From Dyella sp. A6 (GTDB taxonomy: Bacteria > Pseudomonadota > Gammaproteobacteria > Xanthomonadales > Rhodanobacteraceae), in assembly GCF_036320485.1 (NCBI RefSeq), contig NZ_CP132911.1, positions 3,652,881 through 3,716,880 on the forward strand: 64,000 nucleotides of DNA, read 5' to 3'. The translations under genes and the position numbers were made by a program. The notes below the pieces were generated by a model. That model searched no databases. It saw only the letters and a program-made list of their open reading frames with translations, and was not told where the DNA came from. Position 1 is the stretch's first letter. Every line of letters begins with the position of its first letter. This document shows positions 8,563-17,638 of this stretch, in pieces.

Positions 8563-9837
8563 ATGAAAAAGAAACTGATCTTGGCCGGCTTCGTCGTCGT
8601 GGCGATAGCCGGCAGTTGGGCCCTACTCGGCGACCATGGCAGCAGCCATGCCCAGGTCGTGGCGGGCGGCCCGCCGGAAGTGACCGTGGCCCGGGCCCTG
8701 CTGCGCCCGGTCAGCGATAGCGCACAGTTCACCGGGCATGTGCAGGCGGTCGACAGCGTGAATGTGCGTCCGCGTGTCAGCGGCTACATCGACGCGGTGA
8801 CGTTTACCGAGGGCGCCCTGGTGCACAAAGGCCAGGTGCTGTTCCGGATCGACCCGCGCCCGTTCCAGGCCCAGGTGGACCGCCTCGCCGCCGAACGCGA
8901 GCAGGCCCGTGCGAACCTGAAGTTGGCCCGCGACAACGCCGACCGCGCCCGCCGCCTGCTGGCCCAGCATGCGATCGCCCAGGCCGAGGCCGATAGCGAG
9001 ACGACTGCCGCGCGGAGTGCGCAGGCGGCACTGGCGGCGGCCGATGCCGCACTGGCGGCGGCCAGGCTCAACCTTGGCTTCACCAAGGTACGCGCACCGA
9101 TCGATGGGCGTGTCAGCAACATCCGCATCACCCAGGGCAACCTGGTGACCAGCAGCGACGTGCTGACCAGCGTGGTGTCGGTGAACCCGGTGTACGTCTA
9201 CTTCGACGTCGACGAACAGACCTGGCTGAAGCTCGACCACCTGCGGGCCAGGGCACGCAGGGAAGGCCGCTCCGCACATATCGGCGCGTCGATGGAGCTG
9301 GCCGACGAAACCGGTTACCCGCATCCGGGCCGGCTCGACTTCGTCGACAACCAGCTGCACACCGATTCCGGCACGATGCGCCTGCGCGCGGTGTTCGACA
9401 ACCGCAGCGGCCTGTTCACGCCCGGCCTGTATGCGCGCGTGCGCCTGCAGAGCGGTGCGCCGGTGCCGCGTATGCTGATCGACGACCGTGCCGTGGGCAC
9501 CGACCTGAGCAACCAGTTCGTCTACGTGCTCGACAAGTCGCACAAGGTCCAGTACCGCCGTGTCACCACCGGACCGCTCTACCACGGCCTGCGCGTGGTA
9601 GACAGCGGACTGGAACCCGGCGACGAGGTGGTGGTGAACGGCCTGCAGCACGTGCGTCCGGGCGTGACCGTGTCCCCCCGGCAAGTGGCCATGACCTACC
9701 GGCTCGACGCGCGTGACAAGGCGCTGGTGGACGCGCCCGCATCCCCCGGCCGTGCCGCGAACACCGCCCAGGTCCATGGTGCCGGCATGCCGGTCGCATC
9801 CGTCGCCAGCACGGCGAAGGCGGCGTCCGGCGGTTGA
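8563..9837 (+). CDS. RND efflux periplasmic adaptor (MexE-like)
   Basis: This membrane fusion protein would bridge the RND pump to the outer membrane channel. The 424 residues begin with a short membrane anchor/signal (KKKLILAGFVVVAIAGSW); no lipobox cysteine is present. The first lipoyl half motif (VNVRPRVSGYIDAV, about 66-79) precedes a long alpha-helical hairpin (about 100-175), then the second lipoyl half (TKVRAPIDGRVSN, about 179-191) and beta-barrel/membrane-proximal domains. A Pro/Ala-rich tail ends the protein. An ATG with GGAGAG eight bases upstream fixes the start. It is the first gene of an adaptor-pump-channel operon; a 179-bp gap separates it from the pump gene. Confidence 0.93.
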   Translation: MKKKLILAGFVVVAIAGSWALLGDHGSSHAQVVAGGPPEVTVARALLRPVSDSAQFTGHVQAVDSVNVRPRVSGYIDAVTFTEGALVHKGQVLFRIDPRPFQAQVDRLAAEREQARANLKLARDNADRARRLLAQHAIAQAEADSETTAARSAQAALAAADAALAAARLNLGFTKVRAPIDGRVSNIRITQGNLVTSSDVLTSVVSVNPVYVYFDVDEQTWLKLDHLRARARREGRSAHIGASMELADETGYPHPGRLDFVDNQLHTDSGTMRLRAVFDNRSGLFTPGLYARVRLQSGAPVPRMLIDDRAVGTDLSNQFVYVLDKSHKVQYRRVTTGPLYHGLRVVDSGLEPGDEVVVNGLQHVRPGVTVSPRQVAMTYRLDARDKALVDAPASPGRAANTAQVHGAGMPVASVASTAKAASGG

Positions 9838-9942
9838 TCCGTCATCACCCGACCGTTCCGAAGCTTCACCGAATCCTTCCCGCCCAGCGAACGCTGTTCG
9901 TGGCACCGCCATCCGCCACGACGCCGGACGGGTTTCATCGCA

Positions 9943-9964
9943 CAACCCGGCAGCTCCCGGGTTG
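9943..9964. repeat. Hairpin between adaptor and pump genes
   Basis: CAACCCGG (9943-9950) pairs with CCGGGTTG (9957-9964) across 6 nt. It lies about 50 bp before the pump start within a 179-bp spacer that has no open frame of interest. It may modulate read-through between adaptor and pump. Confidence 0.4.
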
Positions 9965-10016
9965 CTTCCTGACGGGAGCGGGCCAGTTGCGCCCGGCGTG
10001 ACCACAAGGTAATCCC

Positions 10017-13000
10017 ATGAAAAACATCGCCCAGTTTTTCGTCGACCGGCCGATCATGGCCGCCGTGCTTTCGCTGCTGTTCGTGATCACCGGCAGCATC
10101 GCGGCGTTCAAGCTGCCGATCAGCGAATACCCGCAAGTGGTTCCGCCCACCGTGGTGGTGCGTGCCAACTATCCCGGCGCCAACCCGAAGGTGATCGCCG
10201 AAACCGTCGCCACGCCGCTGGAAGAACAGATCAACGGCGTGGAGGGCATGCTGTATTCGTCCTCGCAGGCCACCAGCGACGGCGTGATGACGCTGACGGT
10301 GACCTTCGCCCTCGGCACCAACATCAACACCGCCGAAGTGGAGGTGCAGAACCGGGTGGCGCAGGCCTTGCCGCGGCTGCCCTCGGAAGTGCAGCGGCTC
10401 GGCGTGACCACCCAGAAGAGCTCGCCTGATCTCACCATGGTGGTGCACCTGGTCTCGCCCGACCATCGCTACAACATGCTGTACCTGTCGAACTACGCGC
10501 GGCTGCATGTGAAGGATGTGCTGAACCGTCTCGACGGCGTGGGCGACGTGAAGATCTTCGGTGCCGGCCAGTACTCGATGCGGGTCTGGCTTAACCCGGA
10601 CAAGCTGGCCGAGCGCGGCCTCACCACCGGCGATGTGGTGAACGCGATCCGCGAGCAGAACGTGCAGGTGGCCGCCGGCGCGCTGAACGCGCCGCCCGGT
10701 CCCGGTCACGCCGCGTTCCAGCTGAACATCAACACGCGCGGCCGACTGAGCAGCGTGGACGACTTCCGCAACATCATCGTGCGTACCGACCCGGACGGCA
10801 GCGTGGTTCATCTGCGCGACGTGGCGCGGGTCCAGCTGGGTGCCGACCAGTACGCGCTGCGCAGCCTGCTCGACAACCAGCCTGCCGTGGCGCTGCCGAT
10901 TTTCGCGCGGCCCGGTTCCAACGCCATCCATATCTCGGACGAAGTGCGCGCCACCATGGCGCGGTTGAAGAAGCAGTTCCCGCAGGGCGTGGACTACCGC
11001 ATCGTGTACGACCCCACCGTGTTCGTGCGCGGTTCGATCGAGGCGGTGGTGCACACGCTGTTCGAGGCGATCCTGCTGGTGGTGCTGGTGGTGATCCTGT
11101 TCCTGCAGACCTGGCGCGCCTCGGTGATCCCGCTGATCGCCGTACCGGTATCGCTGATCGGCACCTTCGCGGTGATGTACCTGATCGGCTTCTCGCTCAA
11201 CGCACTTTCGCTGTTCGGCATGGTGCTGGCCATCGGCATCGTGGTGGACGACGCCATCGTGGTGGTCGAGAACGTGGAACGGCACATCGAGCTGGGCCAG
11301 TCGCCGAAAGAGGCCACGCGCAAGGCGATGCACGAGGTGACCAGCCCGATCGTGGCCACCGCGCTGGTGCTGTGCGCAGTGTTCATCCCCACCGCCTTCA
11401 TCAGCGGGCTGACTGGCCAGTTCTACCGCCAGTTCGCGCTGACCATCGCCATCTCGACGGTGATCTCGGCGTTCAACTCGCTGAGCCTGAGCCCGGCGCT
11501 GGCGGCGATCCTGCTGAAGAGCCACGACGCACCGAAGGACCGGCTCACCCGCGCGATCGACCGCGGCCTGGGCTGGCTGTTCCATCCGTTCAACCGGCTG
11601 TTCCACCACGGCGCGGCGCGCTACGTGAAGGGCACCCGCTACATGCAGGGCAAGGGACCGGCAGCGTTGCTGCTGTATGCCGGGCTGATCGCGCTGACCT
11701 GGTTCGGCTTCGCCCATGTGCCGACCGGCTTCGTGCCGATGCAGGACAAGCAGTACCTGGTGTCGTTCGCGCAGCTGCCCGACGCGGCATCACTCGACCG
11801 CACCCAGGACGTGATCCAGCGCATGTCGGCCATCGCCCTGAAGCAGCCGGGCGTGGAGAACGCCGTGGCCTTCCCCGGTCTCTCGATCAACGGCTTCACC
11901 AATTCCACCAACGCCGGCATCGTGTTCGTCACCCTGAAACCATTCGACCAGCGGCGCAGCGCCAAGCTCTCCGCGGGAGCCATCGCCGCCGCGCTGAACG
12001 CGAAATACGCGGCGATCCAGGATGCCTACATCGCGGTGTTCCCGCCGCCGCCGGTACAGGGGCTGGGCACCATCGGCGGTTTCCGCATGCAGATCGAGGA
12101 CCGCAGCCAGCTCGGTTTCGACGCGCTGTACCGGCAGACCCAGAAGCTGATCGCGGCCAGCCACAAGGTGCCCGCGCTGGCGGGGCTGTTCTCCAGTTTC
12201 CAGGTCAGCGTGCCGCAGGTCGATGCCGACGTGGACCGCGAGAAGGCCAAGGCCGAAGGCGTGAACCTCAACGACGTGTACCAGACCCTGCAGGCCTACC
12301 TCGGCTCGCTCTACGTCAACGACTTCAACCGCTTTGGCCGCACCTACCAGGTGAACGTCTCGGCCGAACCGGCGTTCCGCCACGACATGGCCGACATCGG
12401 CCAGCTGAAGACGCGCAATGCCAAGGGCGAAATGGTGCCGCTGGGATCGTTCGTGACCGTGAAGCGCGGCGCCGGCCCGGACCGCGTGATGCACTACAAC
12501 GGCTACCCCACCGCCGAGATCAACGGCGGGCCCGCACCGGGCTTCAGTTCCGGCCAGGCGCAGGCGGCGATGGAGAAGCTGGCGGCGGAGAACCTGCCCA
12601 ACGGCATGGGCTTCGAATGGACCGACCTGACCTACCAGCAGATTCTGGCCGGCAACACCGCGATCCTGGTGTTCCCGCTGTGCGTGCTGTTGGTGTTCCT
12701 GGTGCTGTCGTCGCTGTACGAAAGCTGGTCGCTGCCGCTGGCGGTGATCCTGATCGTGCCAATGGTGCTGCTGTCCGCGATTGCCGGCGTGTGGCTATCC
12801 GGCGGCGACAACAACATCTTCACCCAGATCGGCCTGATCGTGCTGGTGGGCCTGGCCTGCAAGAACGCGATCCTGATCGTGGAGTTCGCCCGCGAACGCC
12901 AGCACGAAGGCATGAGCCGCCACGAGGCGGTGCTGATCGCCGCACGCCTGCGCCTGCGCCCGATCCTGATGACCTCGATCGCCTTCATCATGGGCGTGGT

Positions 13001-13202
13001 ACCGCTGGTCACCTCGCACGGCGCCGGTGCCGAGATGCGCCATGCCATGGGTGTGGCGGTGTTCTCCGGCATGCTCGGCGTGACCATCTTCGGACTGATC
13101 TACACCCCGCTGTTCTACGTATTGATCCGCGCCCTGGTCGAACGCCGCGAGGCGCGCAAGCGCGCGCAGGCGGAAGCGCTGCCGGCGCTGGAGGGTCATT
13201 GA
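10017..13202 (+). CDS. RND multidrug efflux permease (MexF-like, HAE1)
   Basis: This 1061-residue inner-membrane drug/proton antiporter has full HAE1 length. It starts with the canonical FFVDRPIMAAVLSLL TM1 and has two large periplasmic loops (about 40-335 and 560-870). The proton-relay aspartates are visible in GIVVDDAIVVVENVERHIE (TM4, about 404-422). The second half repeats the fold, with LVGLACKNAILIVEFARERQ in TM10. AFISGLTGQFYRQFALTIA is typical of the family. With a MexE-type adaptor before it and an OprN-type channel after it, exports such as chloramphenicol or fluoroquinolones are plausible by analogy only. The gene stops 1 bp before the annotated start of the outer membrane factor. 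Confidence 0.95.
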   Translation: MKNIAQFFVDRPIMAAVLSLLFVITGSIAAFKLPISEYPQVVPPTVVVRANYPGANPKVIAETVATPLEEQINGVEGMLYSSSQATSDGVMTLTVTFALGTNINTAEVEVQNRVAQALPRLPSEVQRLGVTTQKSSPDLTMVVHLVSPDHRYNMLYLSNYARLHVKDVLNRLDGVGDVKIFGAGQYSMRVWLNPDKLAERGLTTGDVVNAIREQNVQVAAGALNAPPGPGHAAFQLNINTRGRLSSVDDFRNIIVRTDPDGSVVHLRDVARVQLGADQYALRSLLDNQPAVALPIFARPGSNAIHISDEVRATMARLKKQFPQGVDYRIVYDPTVFVRGSIEAVVHTLFEAILLVVLVVILFLQTWRASVIPLIAVPVSLIGTFAVMYLIGFSLNALSLFGMVLAIGIVVDDAIVVVENVERHIELGQSPKEATRKAMHEVTSPIVATALVLCAVFIPTAFISGLTGQFYRQFALTIAISTVISAFNSLSLSPALAAILLKSHDAPKDRLTRAIDRGLGWLFHPFNRLFHHGAARYVKGTRYMQGKGPAALLLYAGLIALTWFGFAHVPTGFVPMQDKQYLVSFAQLPDAASLDRTQDVIQRMSAIALKQPGVENAVAFPGLSINGFTNSTNAGIVFVTLKPFDQRRSAKLSAGAIAAALNAKYAAIQDAYIAVFPPPPVQGLGTIGGFRMQIEDRSQLGFDALYRQTQKLIAASHKVPALAGLFSSFQVSVPQVDADVDREKAKAEGVNLNDVYQTLQAYLGSLYVNDFNRFGRTYQVNVSAEPAFRHDMADIGQLKTRNAKGEMVPLGSFVTVKRGAGPDRVMHYNGYPTAEINGGPAPGFSSGQAQAAMEKLAAENLPNGMGFEWTDLTYQQILAGNTAILVFPLCVLLVFLVLSSLYESWSLPLAVILIVPMVLLSAIAGVWLSGGDNNIFTQIGLIVLVGLACKNAILIVEFARERQHEGMSRHEAVLIAARLRLRPILMTSIAFIMGVVPLVTSHGAGAEMRHAMGVAVFSGMLGVTIFGLIYTPLFYVLIRALVERREARKRAQAEALPALEGH

Positions 13203-13203
13203 G

Positions 13204-14814
13204 ATGAATGTATTCCCGTTGTCCACGCCACGACACAACAATGCTGCCCGTCACCCCGACGACTCTCAACGGCCTGAGGAGCGTTCAAGCCGAGGGCCGG
13301 TGACTCTCGCTTCGACGGTCCAGAGGCACTGGGTTCCTGCTTTCGCCGGCATGACGGGCAGGGCGGCGCGCCGATCGCTGCTGTTCGCCGCCATCGCACT
13401 GGCCGGCTGCGCCAGCGTGGGGCCCGACTACAAAGCCCCGCATACGCCCTCGATGCAGGTGCAGGGCTTGGACCTGGCCCACGAGAGCAACGCACGTTTC
13501 CAGGCGCAATGGTGGAAGCAGTTCGGCGATCCCACGCTGGATGCGCTGATCCAGCGTGCGGCGGCCAACAACCTCGACCTGCGCATCGCCGTGGCGCGGC
13601 TGGCCGAGTCCCGTGCCCTGCTCGGCGGCGCCAGGTCGCAGCAATGGCCGACGATCGACACCGGCATCGACTACAGCCGCAGCCGCGAGCAGCAACCCGG
13701 CTACAGCGACCAGCGCCACACCGTGACCAGTTACCAGGCCGGTTTCGATGCTTCGTGGGAACTGGACCTGTTTGGCGGCATACGTCGCTCGGTGCAGGCC
13801 GCACATGCCGACCTCGGCGCCAGCGAAGCCGCCCTGCAGGACGCCCAGGTCAGCCTGTTCGCCGAAGTGGCGCGCAACTATTTCACGCTGCGCGGCACCC
13901 AGCAGCGCATCGCCATCGCCCGGCGCAATATCGCCAACCAGAGCGACACGCTGGCGGTGATCCGCGCGCGCGCCGAAGTGGGTACCGCTTCCGAGCAGGA
14001 CGTGGACAGCGCGCGGGCCCAGCTCAGCGCCGTGGAAGCACAGCTGCCCCTGCTCGACATGCAGGCACGCGCCAGCGAATACCGGCTGGCCGTGTTGCTG
14101 GGCGAACGTCCCGGTGCGCTGGATGTGGACGTGTCGCCGCGCAGCTTCCACCCGATCGATACAGTGCTGCCGATCGGCGACGCCGGCAACGTGCTGGCGC
14201 GGCGCCCTGACATCCGCGCCGCCGAGCGCGAATACGCCGCCGCCACCGCACGTATCGGCGTGGCCAAGGCGGACTTTTTCCCGCATGTCTCGCTGGGCGG
14301 CTTCCTTGGTTTCCTGGCGGGTCGCAGCAACGACTTCGGCAGCCCCGGCACGCGGGCCTGGTCGATCATGCCCAGCATTACCTGGAACGGGCTGAACGTG
14401 CAGCGCGTGCGTGCCGAGCTGCATGCCAGCGAGGCCCGCGCCGATGCGGCACAGGCGAATTACCAGCGCACCGTGCTGGAGGCCATGGAGGACGTGGACA
14501 ACGCGATGGTCGGCTACAACCAGCAACGTGCCAGTGTCGCGAAGCTGATCGACCAGGCCCGCGACAGCCGGCGCGCCGCCGACCTGGCACGCATCCGCTA
14601 CAAGGCCGGCGCCACCGGCTACCTGCAACTGCTCGACGCCGAACGCGTGCAACTGTCCGCCGAAAACGCGCTGGCGCTTGGCGAGACCGCGATCGATACC
14701 CGTGCGGTGGCGCTGTACAAGGCGCTGGGCGGTGGCTGGCAGGCCTGTGGCGACACGCAGTGCAGCGGGGTCGCCGCAGCGGAGCCGTCAGCGGCGGCAC
14801 ACGCGCCCGGTTAG
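13204..14814 (+). CDS. Outer membrane efflux lipoprotein (OprN/NodT family)
   Basis: This is the TolC-like channel of the tripartite pump, a NodT-type lipoprotein with two outer membrane efflux repeats (about residues 110-305 and 325-510), DLRIAVARLAESRALLGGARSQQ early and RYKAGATGYLQLLDAER late. The ATG at 13204 has GAGGG at 8-nt spacing and is coupled to the pump stop. However, residues about 15-52 are encoded by a 114-bp palindromic repeat, and the lipoprotein signal (RRSLLFAAIALAGC, lipidated Cys near residue 69) begins only after it. Starting at the in-frame ATG at 13351 would give a normal 19-residue signal peptide; that ATG lies in the last bases of the repeat. Either start is possible. 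The stop overlaps the convergent permease gene by 4 bp. Confidence 0.88.
   Translation: MNVFPLSTPRHNNAARHPDDSQRPEERSSRGPVTLASTVQRHWVPAFAGMTGRAARRSLLFAAIALAGCASVGPDYKAPHTPSMQVQGLDLAHESNARFQAQWWKQFGDPTLDALIQRAAANNLDLRIAVARLAESRALLGGARSQQWPTIDTGIDYSRSREQQPGYSDQRHTVTSYQAGFDASWELDLFGGIRRSVQAAHADLGASEAALQDAQVSLFAEVARNYFTLRGTQQRIAIARRNIANQSDTLAVIRARAEVGTASEQDVDSARAQLSAVEAQLPLLDMQARASEYRLAVLLGERPGALDVDVSPRSFHPIDTVLPIGDAGNVLARRPDIRAAEREYAAATARIGVAKADFFPHVSLGGFLGFLAGRSNDFGSPGTRAWSIMPSITWNGLNVQRVRAELHASEARADAAQANYQRTVLEAMEDVDNAMVGYNQQRASVAKLIDQARDSRRAADLARIRYKAGATGYLQLLDAERVQLSAENALALGETAIDTRAVALYKALGGGWQACGDTQCSGVAAAEPSAAAHAPG
13246..13359. repeat. 114-bp palindromic interspersed repeat (REP-like) inserted in the outer membrane factor gene
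   Basis: The element is bounded by a perfect 8-bp inverted pair, GCCCGTCA (13246-13253) and TGACGGGC (13352-13359). Its right arm reads CTGGGTTCCTGCTTTCGCCG followed by GCATGACGGG, a familiar repeat type in Xanthomonadales and other proteobacteria that shows up as the spurious peptide VPAFAGMT when translated. It lies between a good ribosome site/ATG and the lipoprotein signal sequence. Confidence 0.75.
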
Positions 14815-15983
14815 CGCTGTACCAGGTGCGCGAACCATTCCCAGCCGCGCATGCGTTCGGCGATGAGTTTCGCGCAGGTCAGCATCGGCACCGCGAGCAG
14901 CGCGCCGGGCACGCCCCACAGCCAGCCCCACAGCAGCAGCCAGATCAGGATCGCGATGGGGCTCAGGCGCATGCGGCGGCCCAGGATCATCGGCGTGATC
15001 AGGTTGCCTTCGAACGCGGTGAGACAGGCGAAGCACAACGCCGGCAACAGGGCACTGCCGAGCTGGTTGAACTGGATCAACCCAACCAGCAGCAGCACCG
15101 TGGTGGTGACGATGGCGCCCACATACGGAATGAAGTTGGCCAGCATCGCCACCGCGCCCCACAGCAGGGGGTCGGAGACATGCAGCAGCCACAGCATGCC
15201 GGCTGTCAGCGCGCCCAGCGTGGCGTTGATCAGCACCGTGGTGAGTATGTAGCGCGAAACCTCGAGCTGGATGCCGCGCACGATCGATACGGCATGACGC
15301 TTGGAACGGAAATCGGGCCCGATCTCGACCAGCCGGCGCAGCATGCTGTCGCCGTAGACCAGGAAGAAGAACACCAGCAGCACCACCGTCAAGATGGCCG
15401 CCAGCACCTTGGGCGCGTTCGACACCACGTCCCATGCACTGATCGCCACATCGGCCGGATGCGCCACCACCCGAGACGGATGGCCGTTGACCAGGGTCTG
15501 GGTGGCGCGGTTGGCCGCTTCCAGCGGACGGGTGAGGTGTTCCAGTTTCGGCACAAAGCTGCGGATCGCCCGCGGCGCATCGTGGAACCAGCCCAGCGCC
15601 GGCTGCGTCAGCAGGCCGATACCGGTGCCGATCGCGCCGATCAGGCCGATCATCAACACGCTGGCGCCGATCGCGCGCGGTATGCGGTGACGCGAGGCGA
15701 AGGCGACGATGGGGTTCAGCGCGAGCCCGAGGAAGGCGGCCAGCACCAGCGGAATCAGCAGCGCGCGGATCAGCGTGGCGGTATACAGCAGGGCCAGCAG
15801 CAGGAAGGTGTTGAGCAGCACACGGATGCCGCGCAGATGGCGACGGACTCCGCGGGCATTGTGCAGGTCCAGCCGCCGATGAGGCCGGTGCACGGGTGCG
15901 GCCGGCATGCCCTGTTCCGACGCGGAACGCGACTCCGGCCCCGACGTAACCGGGGCGGCTGGCAACGACTCCGGCATGTTCAT
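14811..15983 (-). CDS. AI-2E family (PerM) transporter
   Basis: This is a 390-residue inner-membrane protein of the PF01594 family (PerM/YdiK/TqsA). Members have been linked to autoinducer-2 export or Na+/H+ exchange, but most, including this one, have no proven substrate. An N-terminal Pro/Ala-rich cytoplasmic tail (about 50 residues) precedes paired transmembrane segments, a soluble central domain (about 140-190) and the C-terminal block with the conserved NFIPYVGAIV motif (about 286-295). Its start overlaps the stop of the next gene upstream by 4 bp (ATGA), so it is translated with the yqjK/E/D-like set. Its stop overlaps the converging efflux gene by 4 bp. Confidence 0.88.
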   Translation of the reverse strand: MNMPESLPAAPVTSGPESRSASEQGMPAAPVHRPHRRLDLHNARGVRRHLRGIRVLLNTFLLLALLYTATLIRALLIPLVLAAFLGLALNPIVAFASRHRIPRAIGASVLMIGLIGAIGTGIGLLTQPALGWFHDAPRAIRSFVPKLEHLTRPLEAANRATQTLVNGHPSRVVAHPADVAISAWDVVSNAPKVLAAILTVVLLVFFFLVYGDSMLRRLVEIGPDFRSKRHAVSIVRGIQLEVSRYILTTVLINATLGALTAGMLWLLHVSDPLLWGAVAMLANFIPYVGAIVTTTVLLLVGLIQFNQLGSALLPALCFACLTAFEGNLITPMILGRRMRLSPIAILIWLLLWGWLWGVPGALLAVPMLTCAKLIAERMRGWEWFAHLVQR

Positions 15984-16270
15984 GTCGTTTCGTCGTCGGC
16001 CAGGCCCAGCTCGGCCATCAGCCGTGCACCATGCGCCACGGCCTCGGCCAGCCCGCTGCTCAGCAGCGCACCGACGCCTGGCAGACGCAACGGGTGCACG
16101 TTCAACTGTCCCAGCACGAAACCGGCGCCGGCCGCGGTACCCAGCGCAGCCAGCGGATGACGGTGACCGCGCGCCAGCAACGCGGCGGCCGGCTGGGCAA
16201 GTTCATCGCGATGCTTCGCGACGCGTGCCTGCGCCGCGCGTACCTTGTCGATCTGTCGGAAAAGGCTCAT
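15980..16270 (-). CDS. Small YqjK-like membrane protein
   Basis: This 96-residue protein has a basic, helical N-terminal half (SLFRQIDKVRAAQARVAKHR) and a weakly hydrophobic segment (HPLAALGTAAGAGFVLGQL, about 38-56). Sequence similarity is too weak to name alone, but size, layout and position directly after a YqjE-like and YqjD-like gene match E. coli yqjK in the yqjDEK set. It overlaps both neighbours by 4 bp (ATGA junctions), which supports a real, translationally coupled gene. Function is unknown. Confidence 0.7.
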   Translation of the reverse strand: MSLFRQIDKVRAAQARVAKHRDELAQPAAALLARGHRHPLAALGTAAGAGFVLGQLNVHPLRLPGVGALLSSGLAEAVAHGARLMAELGLADDETT

Positions 16271-16773
16271 TCCCGCGTGCCCCCATCGCTTTGCGCAGCC
16301 GCGTCGTCCGCGATCCGGCGGTCGGCACGCTGACGCGTCTCACGCATCATCGCATGCCATTCCCCGCGCGTAGCAGGCAGGCTCATCCAGTGCATGCAGC
16401 GGCGAAACAGCAGCACCGCGCCGGCCAGGCACAGCGCCTGCAGCAGCACCAGTACCAGCAGGGCCGCTATCCACGAATGGAACCAGCTGGCCAGCAACAC
16501 GCCGATCAATCCGAGCAGCGACAGTGCCAGCCCGACACCGGCGATCGTGGCGACCAGACCGGCCGTCAGCAGCCACGACACCGCGCGTCGCGCCAGCCCG
16601 AGCTCGGCAGCCAGCAGGTGCAGCTGAGCGCCGAACAGCTTGCGCAGCGCGGCGGCAAGCTGCGCCAGTTCCGCCAGCAGGCCTTCGGCCTTGGCGTCGG
16701 GTGGGATGTCGCCGGACGATGCGTCGGTCGACGCTGTCGCTTCGTCCCCGCCTTCGGGATCGCGCATTCGCAC
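16267..16773 (-). CDS. YqjE-like phage-holin-family membrane protein
   Basis: This 168-residue protein belongs by layout to the Phage_holin_3_6/DUF1469 family (E. coli YqjE). After an acidic N-terminus come an amphipathic helix (ELAQLAAALRKLFGAQLHLLAAE, about 35-57, described here by position) and two strong membrane segments (about 66-96 and 98-125). A basic cytoplasmic tail follows. The holin name is only a domain label; chromosomal members next to YqjD-type genes are not known to lyse cells. The start sits 23 bp after the yqjD-like stop and its end overlaps the yqjK-like gene. Confidence 0.75.
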   Translation of the reverse strand: MRMRDPEGGDEATASTDASSGDIPPDAKAEGLLAELAQLAAALRKLFGAQLHLLAAELGLARRAVSWLLTAGLVATIAGVGLALSLLGLIGVLLASWFHSWIAALLVLVLLQALCLAGAVLLFRRCMHWMSLPATRGEWHAMMRETRQRADRRIADDAAAQSDGGTRE

Positions 16774-16796
16774 TTCTCGGATCGGTGGAATCGGCG

Positions 16797-17162
16797 TCAG
16801 CGACGGAACATGCGGCCGAGCAACCAGCCCGCACCGACAGCGATGGCAACCGCCTGCACCGGTTTCTCGCGGACGAAATCACGCGCCTGATCCAGCCATT
16901 CGTCGGCGCGATCCATGCTGCGGTCATACGCTTCGCGACCACGACCGCCCAGCTCGCTGGCCTTGTCGCTGGCCCGGGTGGCGGCGCCTGCGGCCTTGTC
17001 GGTGGCGTGGTGCAGCCCTTCTTCGACGCGGTCGGCGGCGCGATTCACTGCGTCCCTGGTCGAGGCCACCGCATCGGACGTGGCCTGCTTGATACGTTCG
17101 GCTCCTGCCTCGATGCGCGTGTTGGCGCCGTCGGCATCGTTCGTCTGGACTTGCTTGTTCAT
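16797..17162 (-). CDS. YqjD/ElaB-family (DUF883) membrane-anchored protein
   Basis: This 121-residue protein has a long, charged, alanine-rich amphipathic helix region with repeated A-T/S-D spacing (about 10-95) and a C-terminal membrane anchor in the family signature REKPVQAVAIAVGAGWLLG followed by RMFRR. In E. coli, YqjD, ElaB and YgaM are stationary-phase, inner-membrane tail-anchored proteins; YqjD binds ribosomes and slows growth when overproduced. The ATG at 17162 has GGAG upstream; a much longer open frame continues upstream but is not gene-like. It leads the yqjD-yqjE-yqjK-perM string. Confidence 0.85.
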   Translation of the reverse strand: MNKQVQTNDADGANTRIEAGAERIKQATSDAVASTRDAVNRAADRVEEGLHHATDKAAGAATRASDKASELGGRGREAYDRSMDRADEWLDQARDFVREKPVQAVAIAVGAGWLLGRMFRR

Positions 17163-17236
17163 GGCGTTCTCCGATGTCGGGGTGATCCACTCTAACGTGT
17201 TGTCATCGCCATCGGCGCACCTGTCCCGCTGCCTGT

Positions 17237-17392
17237 TCAGCTGGTTCGGCGGAAGTAGGCGACCACCGCCAGCACCAGGAAGATGACGAACAGCACTTTG
17301 GCGATCCATGCGGCGGTGCCGGCAATACCGGTAAAGCCGAACAGCGCCGCGATCACGGCGATGACCAGAAAGACGATGGCGTAGTGAAGCAT
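17237..17392 (-). CDS. DUF1328-family small membrane protein (YtjA-like)
   Basis: This 51-residue protein is almost entirely two hydrophobic helices ([19 protein letters not shown] and [18 protein letters not shown]) joined by the conserved [12 protein letters not shown]. That is the signature of DUF1328 (E. coli YtjA). Such proteins are often stress-induced and found near DUF883 genes, as here. Function is unknown. The start is the ATG at 17392. It lies 74 bp upstream of the yqjD-like gene on the same strand. Confidence 0.85.
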   Translation of the reverse strand: MLHYAIVFLVIAVIAALFGFTGIAGTAAWIAKVLFVIFLVLAVVAYFRRTS

Positions 17393-17638
17393 GACTGGGT
17401 TCCTCGATGACGCCGGAGCGCCCCCCGCACTCCACGCCCCTATTTCCCCACAGTCCATGCGCGCCCAGCGTGAAGGCTGATTGCAGCCACGTCCACGCGC
17501 AGACCACATTTGTCCTATGCCGACACCGCCGGATTCAGCGAACAGGTGCCCACCCATTCCGCTTCCGCCAGCACATGAGCTTGCATGGCAGCGCGCAACG
17601 CGGCTCTGCTAACGTGACGCCCTTCGCAGGGAGGACGC

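Noticed and set aside
16267..16773. Prophage remnant suggested by the holin-type protein
   Set aside because: No other phage genes are nearby; the holin label reflects the YqjE family domain, and neighbours match yqjD/yqjK.
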